NCBI GenBank assembly: GCA_965216745.1
Contig: OZ244191.1
Span: 558,001-622,000 of the forward strand
Length of the DNA: 64,000 bases
Direction of reading: 5' to 3'
Source: G965216745 sp965216745
Lineage (GTDB): Bacteria > Pseudomonadota > Alphaproteobacteria > Rickettsiales > Anaplasmataceae
The position numbers and the translations under genes are program-made. The notes under the pieces were generated by a model, which ran no database searches, had not been told where the DNA came from, and was given only the letters and a program-made list of their open reading frames with translations. This document shows, piece after piece, positions 55,125-64,000 of this stretch (position 1 is the first letter of the stretch; the number at the start of each line of letters is the position of its first letter).

Positions 55125-56372
55125 CTAATGAGAGTGTCTTTTTTTTAGAATATATTCTGCGATATTAGAGATTTCCAAAACCAATTCTTCTCCTGTTTGC
55201 ATGTTTCGTAATTTCACACAATCTTGTTGTGCTTCTTGAATGCCAAAAAGCGCTGTATAGGAGCATTTTGATGCTCTGCTCATTCTCTTGCGTATGTTTC
55301 CCTTGTGTTCCACTATTGTTTTCAGGTTGTCGTTTCTGAGTTTATTGGCTATTATAATAGATTTATTGATGAGAGAATTATCAATTGGTATTATGCAGAC
55401 ATCTATCAAGTGATTTTGTGTGTTTATTTGATCTTCTTCTAATAATTCGGTGATTCGTTCTGCTCCTCCTGCAAAACCACAGGCGCTCATTTTTGGTCCT
55501 CCATGGCTTTCGATTAAGTTATCATATCTACCTCCAGCTATTATTGTACCTTGAGCTCCCAGCTCATTTGTCTTAAATTCGAATATTGTATGTGAATAAT
55601 AATCTAAGCCACGAACTAACTTGTTGTTTATTACGTAATCAATGCCTAGTTGATCTAAAGAGTCAAGAATTTGTACGAAATGTTTTTTTGAGTAATCATC
55701 ATAATATTCTTTTATGTTTGGGCTGTTCATAGATATTTCTATATCAGCCGGATTTTTTGAATCTAAGATTCTTAATGGGTTTGAATGAATTTTTAGTATG
55801 CTTTCTTGTGATAGATTGTTTTTATGTTTTGAAAAATAAGATATAAGCGCATTTTTATATTCTTTGATCACATCAATGCTACCTAAGGAATTTATTTCTA
55901 GTCTTGCTTTTATTTTGAGAGACTGAAGAATTGAGTGAGCTAATAATATTAATTGTGCTTCTGTCACATGATCGTCAGATCCTATAACCTCGCAGTTAAA
56001 TTGATGAAATTGTCTGTATCTTCCTTTTTGAGGTCTTTCGTGCCTAAATACTGGTCCATAAGAAAACAACTTAAGAGGCTTTGGTAGATTAAAAAGATCG
56101 GTTGTTACGAATGCTCTCGTGACTGCTGCAGTAAATTCTGGCCTAATTGTTAAACTCTTTCCGCCTTTGTCAATAAATGAGTACATTTCTTTTGTAACCA
56201 CATCAGATGAATCACCAAGGGATTTTAGAAAAACATCTGAATGTTCAAGTAATGGGGTGTCTATGGGTGAGAACCCGTGAAGATATGATACGGAAGAGGA
56301 TACATCATATACTTTTTTTAAGGAAAAGAAGTACGGACCATATATATCCCTCATTCCTTTTACACAGGCCAT
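55125..56372 (-). CDS. hisS: Histidyl-tRNA synthetase
   Basis: Class II aminoacyl-tRNA synthetase. Motif 1 region VKGMRDIYGPY, motif 2 region RHERPQKGRYRQFHQFNCEVIG, the histidine-specific VRGLDYYSHTIFEF and motif 3 near CGFAGGAERITEL are intact; the anticodon-binding domain is from about 325. Length 415. It ends a rpmE-hisS pair (19 bases apart). Confidence 0.96.
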   Translation of the reverse strand: MACVKGMRDIYGPYFFSLKKVYDVSSSVSYLHGFSPIDTPLLEHSDVFLKSLGDSSDVVTKEMYSFIDKGGKSLTIRPEFTAAVTRAFVTTDLFNLPKPLKLFSYGPVFRHERPQKGRYRQFHQFNCEVIGSDDHVTEAQLILLAHSILQSLKIKARLEINSLGSIDVIKEYKNALISYFSKHKNNLSQESILKIHSNPLRILDSKNPADIEISMNSPNIKEYYDDYSKKHFVQILDSLDQLGIDYVINNKLVRGLDYYSHTIFEFKTNELGAQGTIIAGGRYDNLIESHGGPKMSACGFAGGAERITELLEEDQINTQNHLIDVCIIPIDNSLINKSIIIANKLRNDNLKTIVEHKGNIRKRMSRASKCSYTALFGIQEAQQDCVKLRNMQTGEELVLEISNIAEYILKKRHSH

Positions 56373-56390
56373 AAAAGCTTAAGAAATATA

Positions 56391-56672
56391 TTATTCTTGT
56401 GTTTTCTTTGATTGTTCTGTTGCAGATTGTTTATTCTGCACGTCACCCATCATTGAAAGTGATCCATACCTTGAGCTAAAGCTAGACATAGTTTTTGAAC
56501 CGCTTGAAGCCTGTTCAAGTCCTCCGGTCCATGCTGAATGATTTTTTAGAGGGTTTGGGCCTATGTTTAGCACGTATCCATCTTTGAAGGCCGAAGACTT
56601 TGTTTCGAAAGAAAGACCACAGTCCATTTTTATGGTTATGGTGTTAAGTTTTGGGTGTATTTTCTTCTTCAT
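56391..56672 (-). CDS. rpmE: 50S ribosomal protein L31
   Basis: 93 residues beginning MKKKIHPKLNTITIKMDCG and containing ETKSSAF, LNIGPNPLKNHSAWTGG and FSSRYGSL, which is the bacterial L31 pattern (KKdIHP, HPaWTGg, F..rf). The four zinc-binding cysteines of the C+ form are missing (only one Cys), so it is the zinc-independent C- type. The C-terminal 20 residues are a polar extension. Confidence 0.9.
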   Translation of the reverse strand: MKKKIHPKLNTITIKMDCGLSFETKSSAFKDGYVLNIGPNPLKNHSAWTGGLEQASSGSKTMSSFSSRYGSLSMMGDVQNKQSATEQSKKTQE

Positions 56673-56783
56673 CTATCAAAATAAAAATTATTAGTCAATA
56701 TGAGAAACTGTAGCTAATTTGTATTCTCAAGTCAATATAAAATTTTTTGTTTGATTTTGAGTTACAGTATTTTACCTTATTTT

Positions 56784-58505
56784 TTATTCTTGGGTTTTAT
56801 TTTTTATAATATAATCAAATACTAATGTTGCTATTTTTGCAGCATTATAACCAAATTCACCATGTTCAATTACAACAGATATTGCATGTTTGGGATTTTC
56901 GTATGGTGCGTAACCTATGAAAATTGCGTGAGACTTTTCTTGATGATTATTATTGATTGATGTCAGCTGTGCTGTTCCAGTTTTTCCAGCAATGTTATAA
57001 TCTTTTGGAGCGAATTTCCTTGCAGTTCCTATATTTGAATGTACCACTTTATACATACAGTTGCGTAAAGTATCCATATGCTCTGATTTTACAGTTAATT
57101 TATTAAAATTCTCGATATCATTGTTGTGAATGATTTTTGGTATTATTGCTGTACCTGTTGCAAATCTCGCTGACATTACTGCTAATTGCAGAGGGGTGCT
57201 TGTTAAATACCCCTGTCCTATAACACTATTAATTGTGTCGCCCAGTTTCCAAGTTTTTTTTATGTTATCATTTCTCCATTTTTTATTTGGAATTATTCCT
57301 AAGCTTTCTTCTTTTAGACCAGTTTCGAATTTTTGTCCTAATCCGAATTTGTATGCATTATGCATTAAATCGTCTATATGGATTTGCATTGCAAGATGAA
57401 AAAAATATATATTACATGATTGTGCTAAAGCTTGCTCAAGATCAACCCATCCATGGCCAGCTCGATTCATGCAATGGAATTTATGGTTTCCGATTGTTAT
57501 ATGTCCCAAACATTGTACTTCGGTGGATTTGTTAGTAATCTTCGTTTCTAAAGCTGTAAGTGCGGATATTAATTTGAAAGTGGAACTAGGATGAACTTGT
57601 GATTGTATGCTCCTATTTAACATGGGTAGATTTTTATCTTTTACAAGTTTTTCCCATTTTGCATTTGATAGACCTGATATAAATAAATTATTATCATACG
57701 AAGGAAAACTGTTAATTGATTTTATGTTACCTGTTTCTAGTTCCAAAACAACTACTGACGTGTTGTTGGTGCTAAGAAGAGAATGAACAAATTTTTGTAA
57801 TTTTATATCGATTGATAAATTGATGTCATGTCCAGGAATAGGTGGAGTCTCTTTTATGATTCTCACTAATTGTTCTTTCGAATTGACTTCTTGTTGTATT
57901 ATTCCAGGCCTACCGCAAAGCTTTTCTTCTAAGGCTTTTTCCATTCCACATTTTCCTATTTTTTTATTGTCTGGGCCTCCATATCCTGTATATCCTATTA
58001 TATGTGCGCAAATCTCTCCGTAAGGATATATTCTTGTATGACTAACATCGATTCGAATTCCTTGTAGATCAATTATTTTAAATTCTATTTTTTCTATAGT
58101 GCTCCAATCCACATAGGTTGCTACAGTGAAATTTTTTACTCGCGAACGTAGATAGTTCTTTAACTTGGTTCTTTTTTCAGGTGTAAGTTCAATTATGGAT
58201 TCAATATTTTTTAGGAAAGTATCCTTATCTTTCACTAATTCTGATGTGCAGATTATACTGTATGTCTTTTGATGAGTTGCTAGTGCATTGTTGTTGCTAT
58301 CATACATGCTTGATCTAATTGGCTCTTTAAGTACCAGGCGAATTCTATTTGTATCTGAAAGTGTTTTATATTTTTGTCTGTCTAATATTTGTAGTTTGTA
58401 TAATCCAGAGCTTATTACCATAAGAGACAATGTTTTTAGCGTGAATATGCTGAATATTCTTCTTGTCATGGTTCTATTTTTTATTTTTACAGATCTTACG
58501 CTCAT
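56784..58505 (-). CDS. mrdA: Penicillin-binding protein 2 (elongasome transpeptidase)
   Basis: Class B PBP that cross-links peptidoglycan during rod elongation with MreBCD/RodA. One N-terminal helix (about 16-36), a dimerisation/pedestal domain with EPIRSSMYDSNN and GYTGYGGPDN, and the transpeptidase with STFK (308-311), SCN (363-365) and KTGTAQ (508-513). Length 573. This preserved PBP2 implies a peptidoglycan wall is made. RodA is not adjacent. Confidence 0.95.
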   Translation of the reverse strand: MSVRSVKIKNRTMTRRIFSIFTLKTLSLMVISSGLYKLQILDRQKYKTLSDTNRIRLVLKEPIRSSMYDSNNNALATHQKTYSIICTSELVKDKDTFLKNIESIIELTPEKRTKLKNYLRSRVKNFTVATYVDWSTIEKIEFKIIDLQGIRIDVSHTRIYPYGEICAHIIGYTGYGGPDNKKIGKCGMEKALEEKLCGRPGIIQQEVNSKEQLVRIIKETPPIPGHDINLSIDIKLQKFVHSLLSTNNTSVVVLELETGNIKSINSFPSYDNNLFISGLSNAKWEKLVKDKNLPMLNRSIQSQVHPSSTFKLISALTALETKITNKSTEVQCLGHITIGNHKFHCMNRAGHGWVDLEQALAQSCNIYFFHLAMQIHIDDLMHNAYKFGLGQKFETGLKEESLGIIPNKKWRNDNIKKTWKLGDTINSVIGQGYLTSTPLQLAVMSARFATGTAIIPKIIHNNDIENFNKLTVKSEHMDTLRNCMYKVVHSNIGTARKFAPKDYNIAGKTGTAQLTSINNNHQEKSHAIFIGYAPYENPKHAISVVIEHGEFGYNAAKIATLVFDYIIKNKTQE

Positions 58506-58593
58506 TGACTACACACAATATGATAAATACATAAATAAGGAATATTGTTAATAGATATAAAACATATTTTAGCTATTGAATAGGATAGTGCGA

Positions 58594-59130
58594 TTAATAA
58601 TATTGTGAAAATATTTTTTTATCTAATCTAACACCCATTGTCATGTCTGTCATTTCTATATTTATTAAATTTTCATTATCTTCTATGCTGATTTTTTTGA
58701 GTGTAAAATCGTTTCTATCTAACGCTAAACCAATTTCTTTTTTTTTGCCTTCTGTTTTTATCAATATTTCTTTATTATTTGCGATGCAAATTCTATGTTG
58801 TTTTTTATCAAAAAAATCAAATTCAGTTGTAAAAAAATTATGTGATTGTTCTAGTTCTCTGTCATAATAATTTACTAAACCATTGTTAACTAAAATGGTT
58901 ACGTGTGTCGGTTCATAATAATCTAATCTGATTTTATTGGGTTTCGAAAAATAAATATGACCAAAGCTTAGATTTTTATTGGAATCGACTTGTTTGAATG
59001 AAGATGAAAAAGAATTGATCTGATCGATATAATTGTAAGCATCCTGACATATGTTGCTTGTGCTTAATGTGATTTTAGGATTAGTTAATATAAAAAATAG
59101 TATCAGTATATTGAATGTTTTAATTGTCAT
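58594..59130 (-). CDS. lolA: Outer-membrane lipoprotein carrier LolA
   Basis: Periplasmic chaperone ferrying lipoproteins from LolCDE to the outer membrane. Signal peptide about 1-23, then INSFSSSFKQVDSN and FGHIYFSKPNKIRLDYYEP, which are the LolA landmarks, followed by ILVNNGLVNYYDRE. Length about 178. ATG 59130 overlaps nothing; it begins one base after the surE stop, so both are cotranscribed. Confidence 0.88.
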   Translation of the reverse strand: MTIKTFNILILFFILTNPKITLSTSNICQDAYNYIDQINSFSSSFKQVDSNKNLSFGHIYFSKPNKIRLDYYEPTHVTILVNNGLVNYYDRELEQSHNFFTTEFDFFDKKQHRICIANNKEILIKTEGKKKEIGLALDRNDFTLKKISIEDNENLINIEMTDMTMGVRLDKKIFSQYY

Positions 59131-59131
59131 A

Positions 59132-59875
59132 TTATAATAACTCTTCTGTGATTCCATATAGATAATGATCGGAATTGTTTTTTATTGAGATTGTATTAAC
59201 AACAATGTATCCCCTTGATAATGGCTCGGGTATTAACGGCTCGTTGAATTGCATTTGATATTCATTTTCCCCGGATCTACTTGCTGTGATTCTATAAACA
59301 GGTTTTTGTGACATAGGCAAACATACTACGCCTGATATATTATTGCTGTTGGGTATATTGACATTAACATGTAGATCCGATTTATTTCCCCTGTTTGTTA
59401 CATATTTCATGATTCTTCTTAAAGTCCATACTGCTTTGGTGTTCTTTATTTTGCATTCAAATTTGGATTTATCATAGTGATCGCTAAAAGAAAACCACTG
59501 GCTTAACGCAACAGCGGGGATTGATTGAAAGTTAGCTTCTCTGGCTGCAGCAACAGTTCCAGAATAATAAATATCACAGCCATAGTTTATTCCACAATTT
59601 ACTCCGGACACTACTATGTCTGGCTTGTTTTTTTTTAAAAATTCTAGTCCTACCATAACGCATTGAGCCGGTGAGCCATCAATGCTGAACTTTTTGTTTG
59701 AAATAGAAGTGAGTCTGAGTTTTTCTTTCGTAATCGAATGACTACACCTACTATACTCACTATCAGGAGCGAATACCCATATATCACTAACAAATGAAAA
59801 TTCTCTTATGACCTGTTCCAATTCTTGTATTCCTACGGAATCAATTCCATCATCGTTAGTTATTAAAACTCTCAT
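59132..59875 (-). CDS. surE: 5'-nucleotidase SurE
   Basis: Metal-dependent survival nucleotidase acting on nucleoside 5'-monophosphates. Active-site motif RVLITNDDGIDSVGI (residues 2-16), PDSEYSRCSHSIT, SGVNCGINYGCDIYYSGTVAAAREA are all the SurE family patterns. Length 247. Linked to lolA downstream. Confidence 0.96.
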   Translation of the reverse strand: MRVLITNDDGIDSVGIQELEQVIREFSFVSDIWVFAPDSEYSRCSHSITKEKLRLTSISNKKFSIDGSPAQCVMVGLEFLKKNKPDIVVSGVNCGINYGCDIYYSGTVAAAREANFQSIPAVALSQWFSFSDHYDKSKFECKIKNTKAVWTLRRIMKYVTNRGNKSDLHVNVNIPNSNNISGVVCLPMSQKPVYRITASRSGENEYQMQFNEPLIPEPLSRGYIVVNTISIKNNSDHYLYGITEELL

Positions 59876-60500
59876 GAACTCATGCCTTTGTTTGATTGAT
59901 TATAAACTATAAACTCATAAATTTAATTATTTTGTTTCATAAAATCTAAATTTTTACAGATTGCAAAGTGTTTTTAGTAAGCTAAAAAGATATTTTTTAA
60001 TCTAAAAAAATCTGCATTGCAATTTCATTCGATTATAGACCATAAACTCATAAATTGAACTCTTTTTATTTTATATATCTATAATTGTTTATAGATTCCA
60101 ATTGAGTTTGTTATATTCAGTAAGCGATGAAACAATATTCTTATAAATGTTTTGTTTTTTTTTGCTCATGATTTGTTATGTTCTTTTAAAGTTAAAGAAT
60201 TACCATTCAATTTAATGTGGAAAATACTATAATAAAAGATTACTTAAAATAATTTAATCTGATGTTAGTACATTAACTGTGTTTACTGTAACTAATCAAG
60301 AAGTATTTTGTTTTATTTGATTTATAATCATGGGTTCATATTTATGGAAATAAGTTTCTTTCCTTATTTGTTGTTATTTGCATTCTTGTTTGGATATAAA
60401 TAATTCTTGTATTTTAAATGATATTAATACATGCTGTTTGATTGAAAAACACATAAGAATTGTTTACAATATATAATATATTGTAGCATTTTTTGATTTT
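59876..60500. other. Long divergent intergenic region surE/iscA-erpA
   Basis: 625 AT-rich bases, the longest gene-free stretch in the window. It contains a direct repeat of about 29 bases (59898-59926 and 60031-60059) and no recognisable RNA or coding frame. Both flanking genes must be promoted from here. Confidence 0.55.
59898..59926. repeat. Imperfect direct repeat, copy 1 (partner at 60031-60059)
   Basis: GATTATAAACTATAAACTCA and the bases after it recur 133 bases downstream as GATTATAGACCATAAACTCA with 26 of 29 positions equal. Flanks are less similar. Role unknown. Confidence 0.6.
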
Positions 60501-60896
60501 ATGTCTAAAACACAACTCAATACTACTCAAGAAATCAAGTTCACACAAAAGATAAAAGTAAGTGATAGTGCATCTGAGCAAATACGTTCTAAGGGTGAAG
60601 TTTTATTAAGACTCTCAGTTTTGCCAGGTGGTTGTTCTGGTTTTCAGTATCAATTTTCTATTGTTCAATTGAAAGACTTGAACAATCTTTCTAAGAAAGA
60701 TGAATGGGATGAATGGGATGATTTTTTGGTAAAAGATTCTAAAGGTAACTCTGTGATATTAATAGACAATAAATCTCTTCAATATGTTGCTGATTCAGTT
60801 GTGGATTATTTGTCTGATATACAAAAAACCGGATTTGTGGTTAATAATCCTTCAACTAAATCAGGATGTGGTTGCGGAAATAGTTTCTCATTATAG
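60501..60896 (+). CDS. erpA: Iron-sulfur cluster carrier, IscA/ErpA family
   Basis: A-type carrier that delivers Fe-S clusters to target proteins. The conserved cysteines are in PGGCSGFQYQF and SGCGCGNSFSL at the C-terminus. An acidic insertion (KKDEWDEWDDF, about 72-82) lengthens it to 131 residues from the usual 105-115. Whether it is ErpA, IscA or SufA cannot be decided; ErpA is preferred because of the C-terminal sequence. It is followed 8 bases on by znuA. Confidence 0.85.
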   Translation: MSKTQLNTTQEIKFTQKIKVSDSASEQIRSKGEVLLRLSVLPGGCSGFQYQFSIVQLKDLNNLSKKDEWDEWDDFLVKDSKGNSVILIDNKSLQYVADSVVDYLSDIQKTGFVVNNPSTKSGCGCGNSFSL

Positions 60897-60903
60897 ATTT
60901 ATT

Positions 60904-61722
60904 GTGAAATATGTTTTGTTTTTTATTTTTCTTTTTTCATCTCCTGTATTTAGTGCTCCAATCAATATAGTCACGACTATTAAACCTTTATATTCTATAG
61001 TTGAAAATATGTTAATTGGTGTTGATGCTAATCATGATTTTTTGATTAAAGATTCTGACTCACATCATCACTATATGCTAAAGCCTTCCGATATTTCTAA
61101 ATTAAGAAAAAGTGATTTGATTTTTTATGTTAGTCGTAAAGAAGATGCTTTTATGACTAGATTTAATAATTCTGTTGAATTGATAGATTATTTAACAACC
61201 CTTCCTCAAAGGAACAATGAAAATAATAATGACACACATGTATGGTTAAGCACTAAAAATGTGAGAAAAATGATAGATCTAATTTCTTCATTATTGTCTG
61301 AAAAAGATCCAGACAATCAAAATCAATACCTAGAAAATTCATATTATATGAAAAAAAAGCTAGATGAACTTGACACAGAAATCAATTTCATCCTCAGAGA
61401 AATTCAATATAAGGATTTCATATATCTAGTTGATCATGATTCTTACCGTTATTTCGAGGATCAATTTTCTATTAATAGTCCTCTTATTACTTCTCAAACT
61501 ATGTCTAATTCTAGATTTCTAAGTGATTTTATTGCTACTAATATTTCATGTAGGATTGTGTCTTCAGATTTGCATATAAATCCTAACACTCGCCAAAAAA
61601 CTTTAGTCGCTAAAACAGTTTTAGCAGATTCTGTAGGGTTTGGTATAGAGCCTAACAAAGAACTATATTTTTCTATGATGAAAAGAATAGCATATGCTTT
61701 TGTTGAATGTGTTGGCAAATGA
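60904..61722 (+). CDS. znuA: Zinc ABC transporter substrate-binding protein ZnuA
   Basis: Periplasmic cluster A-I metal-binding protein of about 272 residues. Start is GTG 60904, followed by a signal peptide ending near VFSA. Zinc ligands lie in the histidine-rich DSHHHYMLKPSD (about 57-66), DTHVWLST, and DHDSYRYFEDQF. The open frame continues far upstream inside erpA but that part is a frame shadow. The gene overlaps the ATPase gene at 61719 (ATGA), so translation is coupled. No permease (ZnuB) gene follows; cckA is convergent. Confidence 0.9.
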   Translation: MKYVLFFIFLFSSPVFSAPINIVTTIKPLYSIVENMLIGVDANHDFLIKDSDSHHHYMLKPSDISKLRKSDLIFYVSRKEDAFMTRFNNSVELIDYLTTLPQRNNENNNDTHVWLSTKNVRKMIDLISSLLSEKDPDNQNQYLENSYYMKKKLDELDTEINFILREIQYKDFIYLVDHDSYRYFEDQFSINSPLITSQTMSNSRFLSDFIATNISCRIVSSDLHINPNTRQKTLVAKTVLADSVGFGIEPNKELYFSMMKRIAYAFVECVGK

Positions 61723-62366
61723 AGATAGTAGAGCTTAGGCACATAATTAAAACCAAAAATTCTTTTCCTATATTGAAGAACATTAGTTTTTCAATTTATA
61801 AAAACGAAGTGTTGGGTATAGTTGGTCCTTCTGGCTCTGGTAAAACCACTTTGATACAAGTTGCTGGATTTATGAGTGAAATTGATTCTGGAGATTTGTT
61901 GTTTTGTGGTGATAAGCCGAATGCAGATGCTGTGCTCAATATACGTAAAGACAAAGTAGGATTTATATATCAGCAAGATAATTTAATAAAAGGTCTTAGC
62001 TGTATTGATAACGTTGCTATTCAGGAATTGATACGCAGTAATAGCAATAAAATGGCTTATAAGAACGCAGAATGGGCTTTGGATAGGGTTGGTTTATTAA
62101 GTTTAAAAGATAGGACAGTAAACTGTCTATCTGGTGGAGAGAGGCAAAAAGTTTCAATAGCTCGCGCAATTGTGAAATCCCCTTTATTGATTTGTGCAGA
62201 TGAACCAACTGGTAGCTTAGATTCTGCTAGTGCTATCAATATATTTTATATTCTGAATCAAATTGCAGATGATGGAACTGCTGTTGTGATAGTAACTCAT
62301 GATAATGAATTAAGCTTAAAGTATACGGATAGAAGTATACGCATAAAAGATGGTGAAATTCAATAA
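61719..62366 (+). CDS. lolD: LolD-like ABC transporter ATPase
   Basis: 215-residue ATPase: Walker A GPSGSGKTTLIQVAG (about 35-49), Q-loop FIYQQDNLI, signature NCLSGGERQKVSIARAI, Walker B and D-loop LLICADEPTGSLDSAS, and H-loop VTHDNE. The S-G-S-G-K Walker A and DEPTGSLD tail are those of the LolD/MacB subfamily, not of ZnuC. Yet the gene is coupled to znuA, where znuC would be expected. LolC is at 17293 with no ATPase nearby, so this may serve LolC, or may have been recruited for zinc import; sequence cannot decide. Confidence 0.75.
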   Translation: MKIVELRHIIKTKNSFPILKNISFSIYKNEVLGIVGPSGSGKTTLIQVAGFMSEIDSGDLLFCGDKPNADAVLNIRKDKVGFIYQQDNLIKGLSCIDNVAIQELIRSNSNKMAYKNAEWALDRVGLLSLKDRTVNCLSGGERQKVSIARAIVKSPLLICADEPTGSLDSASAINIFYILNQIADDGTAVVIVTHDNELSLKYTDRSIRIKDGEIQ

Positions 62367-62374
62367 ATTATATT

Positions 62375-64000
62375 TTAATTTGTGTTTTTAATGTTTTTTG
62401 TTTGTACTGCTTTTATCATATCTTTCATCACAAATGGTTTTCGCAAGAAAGTGTAATCGAAATTTGGGTTAAAGTTGGTGCTTTCTTTAGAATAGCCAGA
62501 TATAAATATGACCTGAATTTTAGGCTTGATCTTAAGAATCTCATCTGCTGCTTCTAAACCAGATATTCCTGGCATCATTATATCTGTAATTAAAACATCT
62601 ATTTCTAGATTTTTCTTTGCTATATTTAGTGCTTCGCAACCAGATTTAGCCTCTGTGACTATGTAGCCCTGTTTCATTAAAGTCTTTTTTGTTAGAGATC
62701 TTATGGACTGTTCATCTTCTACTAGTAAAATATTTTTTGTGTGATTAATTGTTGTATAATGTATTTTATTTATATCTTGTGTTTGGGTATTAATATGTTG
62801 TTCTTGAGAATATATTCTTGGAAACAATATATAAAATGTTGTTCCTAAACCTACTTTGCTATCTATGAAAATCCACCCCTTAGATTGTAAAATTATACCT
62901 TTGACAGTAGATAGACCCAATCCAGAACTGTTATGAGTTGAAAAAAATGGTTCGAATATATTTTTTAGAAGATTGTTTGGTATTCCCATTCCATTGTCTT
63001 GAGTTTTTAGTAAAATATATTCACCTTTGGGTATTTTGAATTTAAAATCGTTTTGATTTTTTATGGAAATGTTTTGTGTTGTAATAGATATCTTACCCTT
63101 GTCTTGTATGGCGTTTTTGGCATTCACTGCTAAGTTCATTATCACCTGTTCTACTTGTGTTTTGTCTACATTGACAAGCCATGGATCATGTTCGTAATTT
63201 ATGGTTAATTCTATTTTATCTGAAGCTATCCTCTTAATAAAACCAAGAACTCCGTCTATTATATTGTTTAAATCTTGAGGTGATGGGTCTAATTTTTGTT
63301 TACTTGAAAAAGCCAAGATTTGTTGTACTAATCTAGAAGCTCTTTCTCCATTTTCTTTAATTTGCATTATACTATAAAAAGATTCTGTTCCAGGATTATT
63401 TGTTTCTATTAAGTTTTCACAGAAAGATAATATTACTGTTAGTATATTATTGAAATCATGTGCTATAACACCTGCTAATTTACCCAATGAATTGACTCTA
63501 TCGAAATGATGCATACGTTCTTGTATTTCTTGTTTTGGAGTAATATCAACCAAATAACAAGATAGAATATTGTTTCTTTTTATTACAGTTATCTCCAGAT
63601 CTAGTTGATCAAATGTTATATTTCTATTTATATTGTCATTGCTAAGTTCTTCTTGGCTTAAGATATCTCTTATGTTGACATTTTTCCCTATAATTTTTTC
63701 AAAAGATTGATTTTGTGCTAAATTTTTCCCCTTTAGATCAGAATAAACTATTGGTATAGGTGAGTTTAAAAATTCATTACTAACAAAATTTAATGGAGTG
63801 ACAAGATTAATTGTATAATTTTTATTGATTTTTTTGAAGCCAATGGTTGTGGTGCGTACATCAATTTTAGACCCATCTAGAGAATTTATTTTGAACTTAT
63901 TTATATTTTTACTATTGAGCTGTTCTGATGAATTTAAGTTTGTCATTGATAATAAAGCTTGATTAGCTTCAATGATTTGATTTTCATGATTTTTTATATA
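62375..64000 (-). CDS. cckA: Hybrid sensor histidine kinase CckA (5' end beyond window)
   Basis: Bifunctional kinase/phosphatase controlling CtrA through ChpT. The visible part has PAS-like sequence (the frame continues to the edge with NHENQIIEANQALLSM, a PAS start pattern), HisKA with the histidine in GVIAHDFNNILTVILSF, N-box NLAVNAKNAIQD, G boxes DNGMGIP and SSGLGLSTVKG, and a C-terminal receiver with LVEDE, phospho-aspartate in LITDIMMPGISG and the lysine in FLRKPF. This order matches CckA. An ATG at 63946 is internal. It is convergent with the LolD-like gene. Confidence 0.9.
   Translation of the reverse strand, partial: YIKNHENQIIEANQALLSMTNLNSSEQLNSKNINKFKINSLDGSKIDVRTTTIGFKKINKNYTINLVTPLNFVSNEFLNSPIPIVYSDLKGKNLAQNQSFEKIIGKNVNIRDILSQEELSNDNINRNITFDQLDLEITVIKRNNILSCYLVDITPKQEIQERMHHFDRVNSLGKLAGVIAHDFNNILTVILSFCENLIETNNPGTESFYSIMQIKENGERASRLVQQILAFSSKQKLDPSPQDLNNIIDGVLGFIKRIASDKIELTINYEHDPWLVNVDKTQVEQVIMNLAVNAKNAIQDKGKISITTQNISIKNQNDFKFKIPKGEYILLKTQDNGMGIPNNLLKNIFEPFFSTHNSSGLGLSTVKGIILQSKGWIFIDSKVGLGTTFYILFPRIYSQEQHINTQTQDINKIHYTTINHTKNILLVEDEQSIRSLTKKTLMKQGYIVTEAKSGCEALNIAKKNLEIDVLITDIMMPGISGLEAADEILKIKPKIQVIFISGYSKESTNFNPNFDYTFLRKPFVMKDMIKAVQTKNIKNTN

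Noticed and set aside
1..64000. CRISPR arrays, insertion sequences, rRNA and tRNA genes
   Set aside because: No regularly spaced repeats of CRISPR type, no transposase frame, and no tRNA TPsiC-like GGTTCGAATCC pattern were seen on reading the window. The only regular repeat lies within the reading frame at 33164-33988.

Overview
The window is 64 kb of a low-GC (by eye about 30% G+C), densely packed, entirely chromosomal-looking alphaproteobacterial genome. Lineage markers include the small complex I subunits NDUFS4 and NDUFA12, NrnC, PopZ (DUF2497), CckA, NAD(P)H-independent HemJ, a single LolC-type permease and a 6S RNA of recognisable alphaproteobacterial form. The reduced gene repertoire, scattered operons, frequent GTG/TTG starts, a solitary GTA-like phage portal gene and a lone biotin synthase fit a host-associated lineage of the Rickettsiales/Holosporales kind. 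Two divergent flagellar genes (flgK, cut by the left edge, and fliD) argue for a flagellated or formerly flagellated member. I cannot name the genus from sequence alone, and no rRNA or tRNA gene was seen.

Layout. 1-6 kb: flgK (partial), tolB, an IalB-like secreted protein, glmU, bioB. 6-12.6 kb: NDUFS4, recF, a glycerol-1-phosphate dehydrogenase divergent from a GT2 glycosyltransferase, truA, nrnC, NDUFA12, mlaD. 12.9-19.3 kb: isolated portal gene, pdhA, peroxiredoxin-trxB operon, lolC, comF. 19.3-24.7 kb: cca, nrdB, then a 1.65 kb tandem duplication carrying a DUF5765-like membrane protein and an Isc-type ferredoxin, whose second copy leaves an nrdB stub and a ferredoxin pseudogene. 25-30.4 kb: gyrA, rsfS, zapA, a coiled-coil protein, hemJ, a mannose-1-phosphate guanylyltransferase-like gene and the 6S RNA gene. 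30.6-40.2 kb: carboxy-terminal protease ctpA, a divergent polysaccharide deacetylase, a membrane-anchored protein built on five 55-residue repeats, a NuoN/MrpD-like antiporter subunit overlapping ffh, an SDR, a SOUL protein and an orphan histidine kinase. 40.2-53 kb: gpmI, a degenerate pgpA, apaG, fliD, an APC permease, 5-FCL, lon, rimM, an acidic orphan protein, an XRE regulator with a candidate operator, popZ. 53-64 kb: hemD, rnd, hisS, rpmE, mrdA, lolA, surE, iscA/erpA, znuA, a LolD-like ATPase and cckA (cut by the right edge).

Functionally the window is mostly housekeeping: envelope and lipoprotein traffic (tolB, lolA, lolC, lolD-like, mlaD, mrdA, glmU), respiration, heme and Fe-S supply, DNA/RNA maintenance and polar/cell-cycle control (popZ, zapA, cckA). 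The parts that do not reduce to housekeeping are the 165-bp repeat gene, the DUF5765 duplication, the PgpA homologue lacking its acidic catalytic residues, the portal gene, the G1P dehydrogenase, and a few strong intergenic palindromes.
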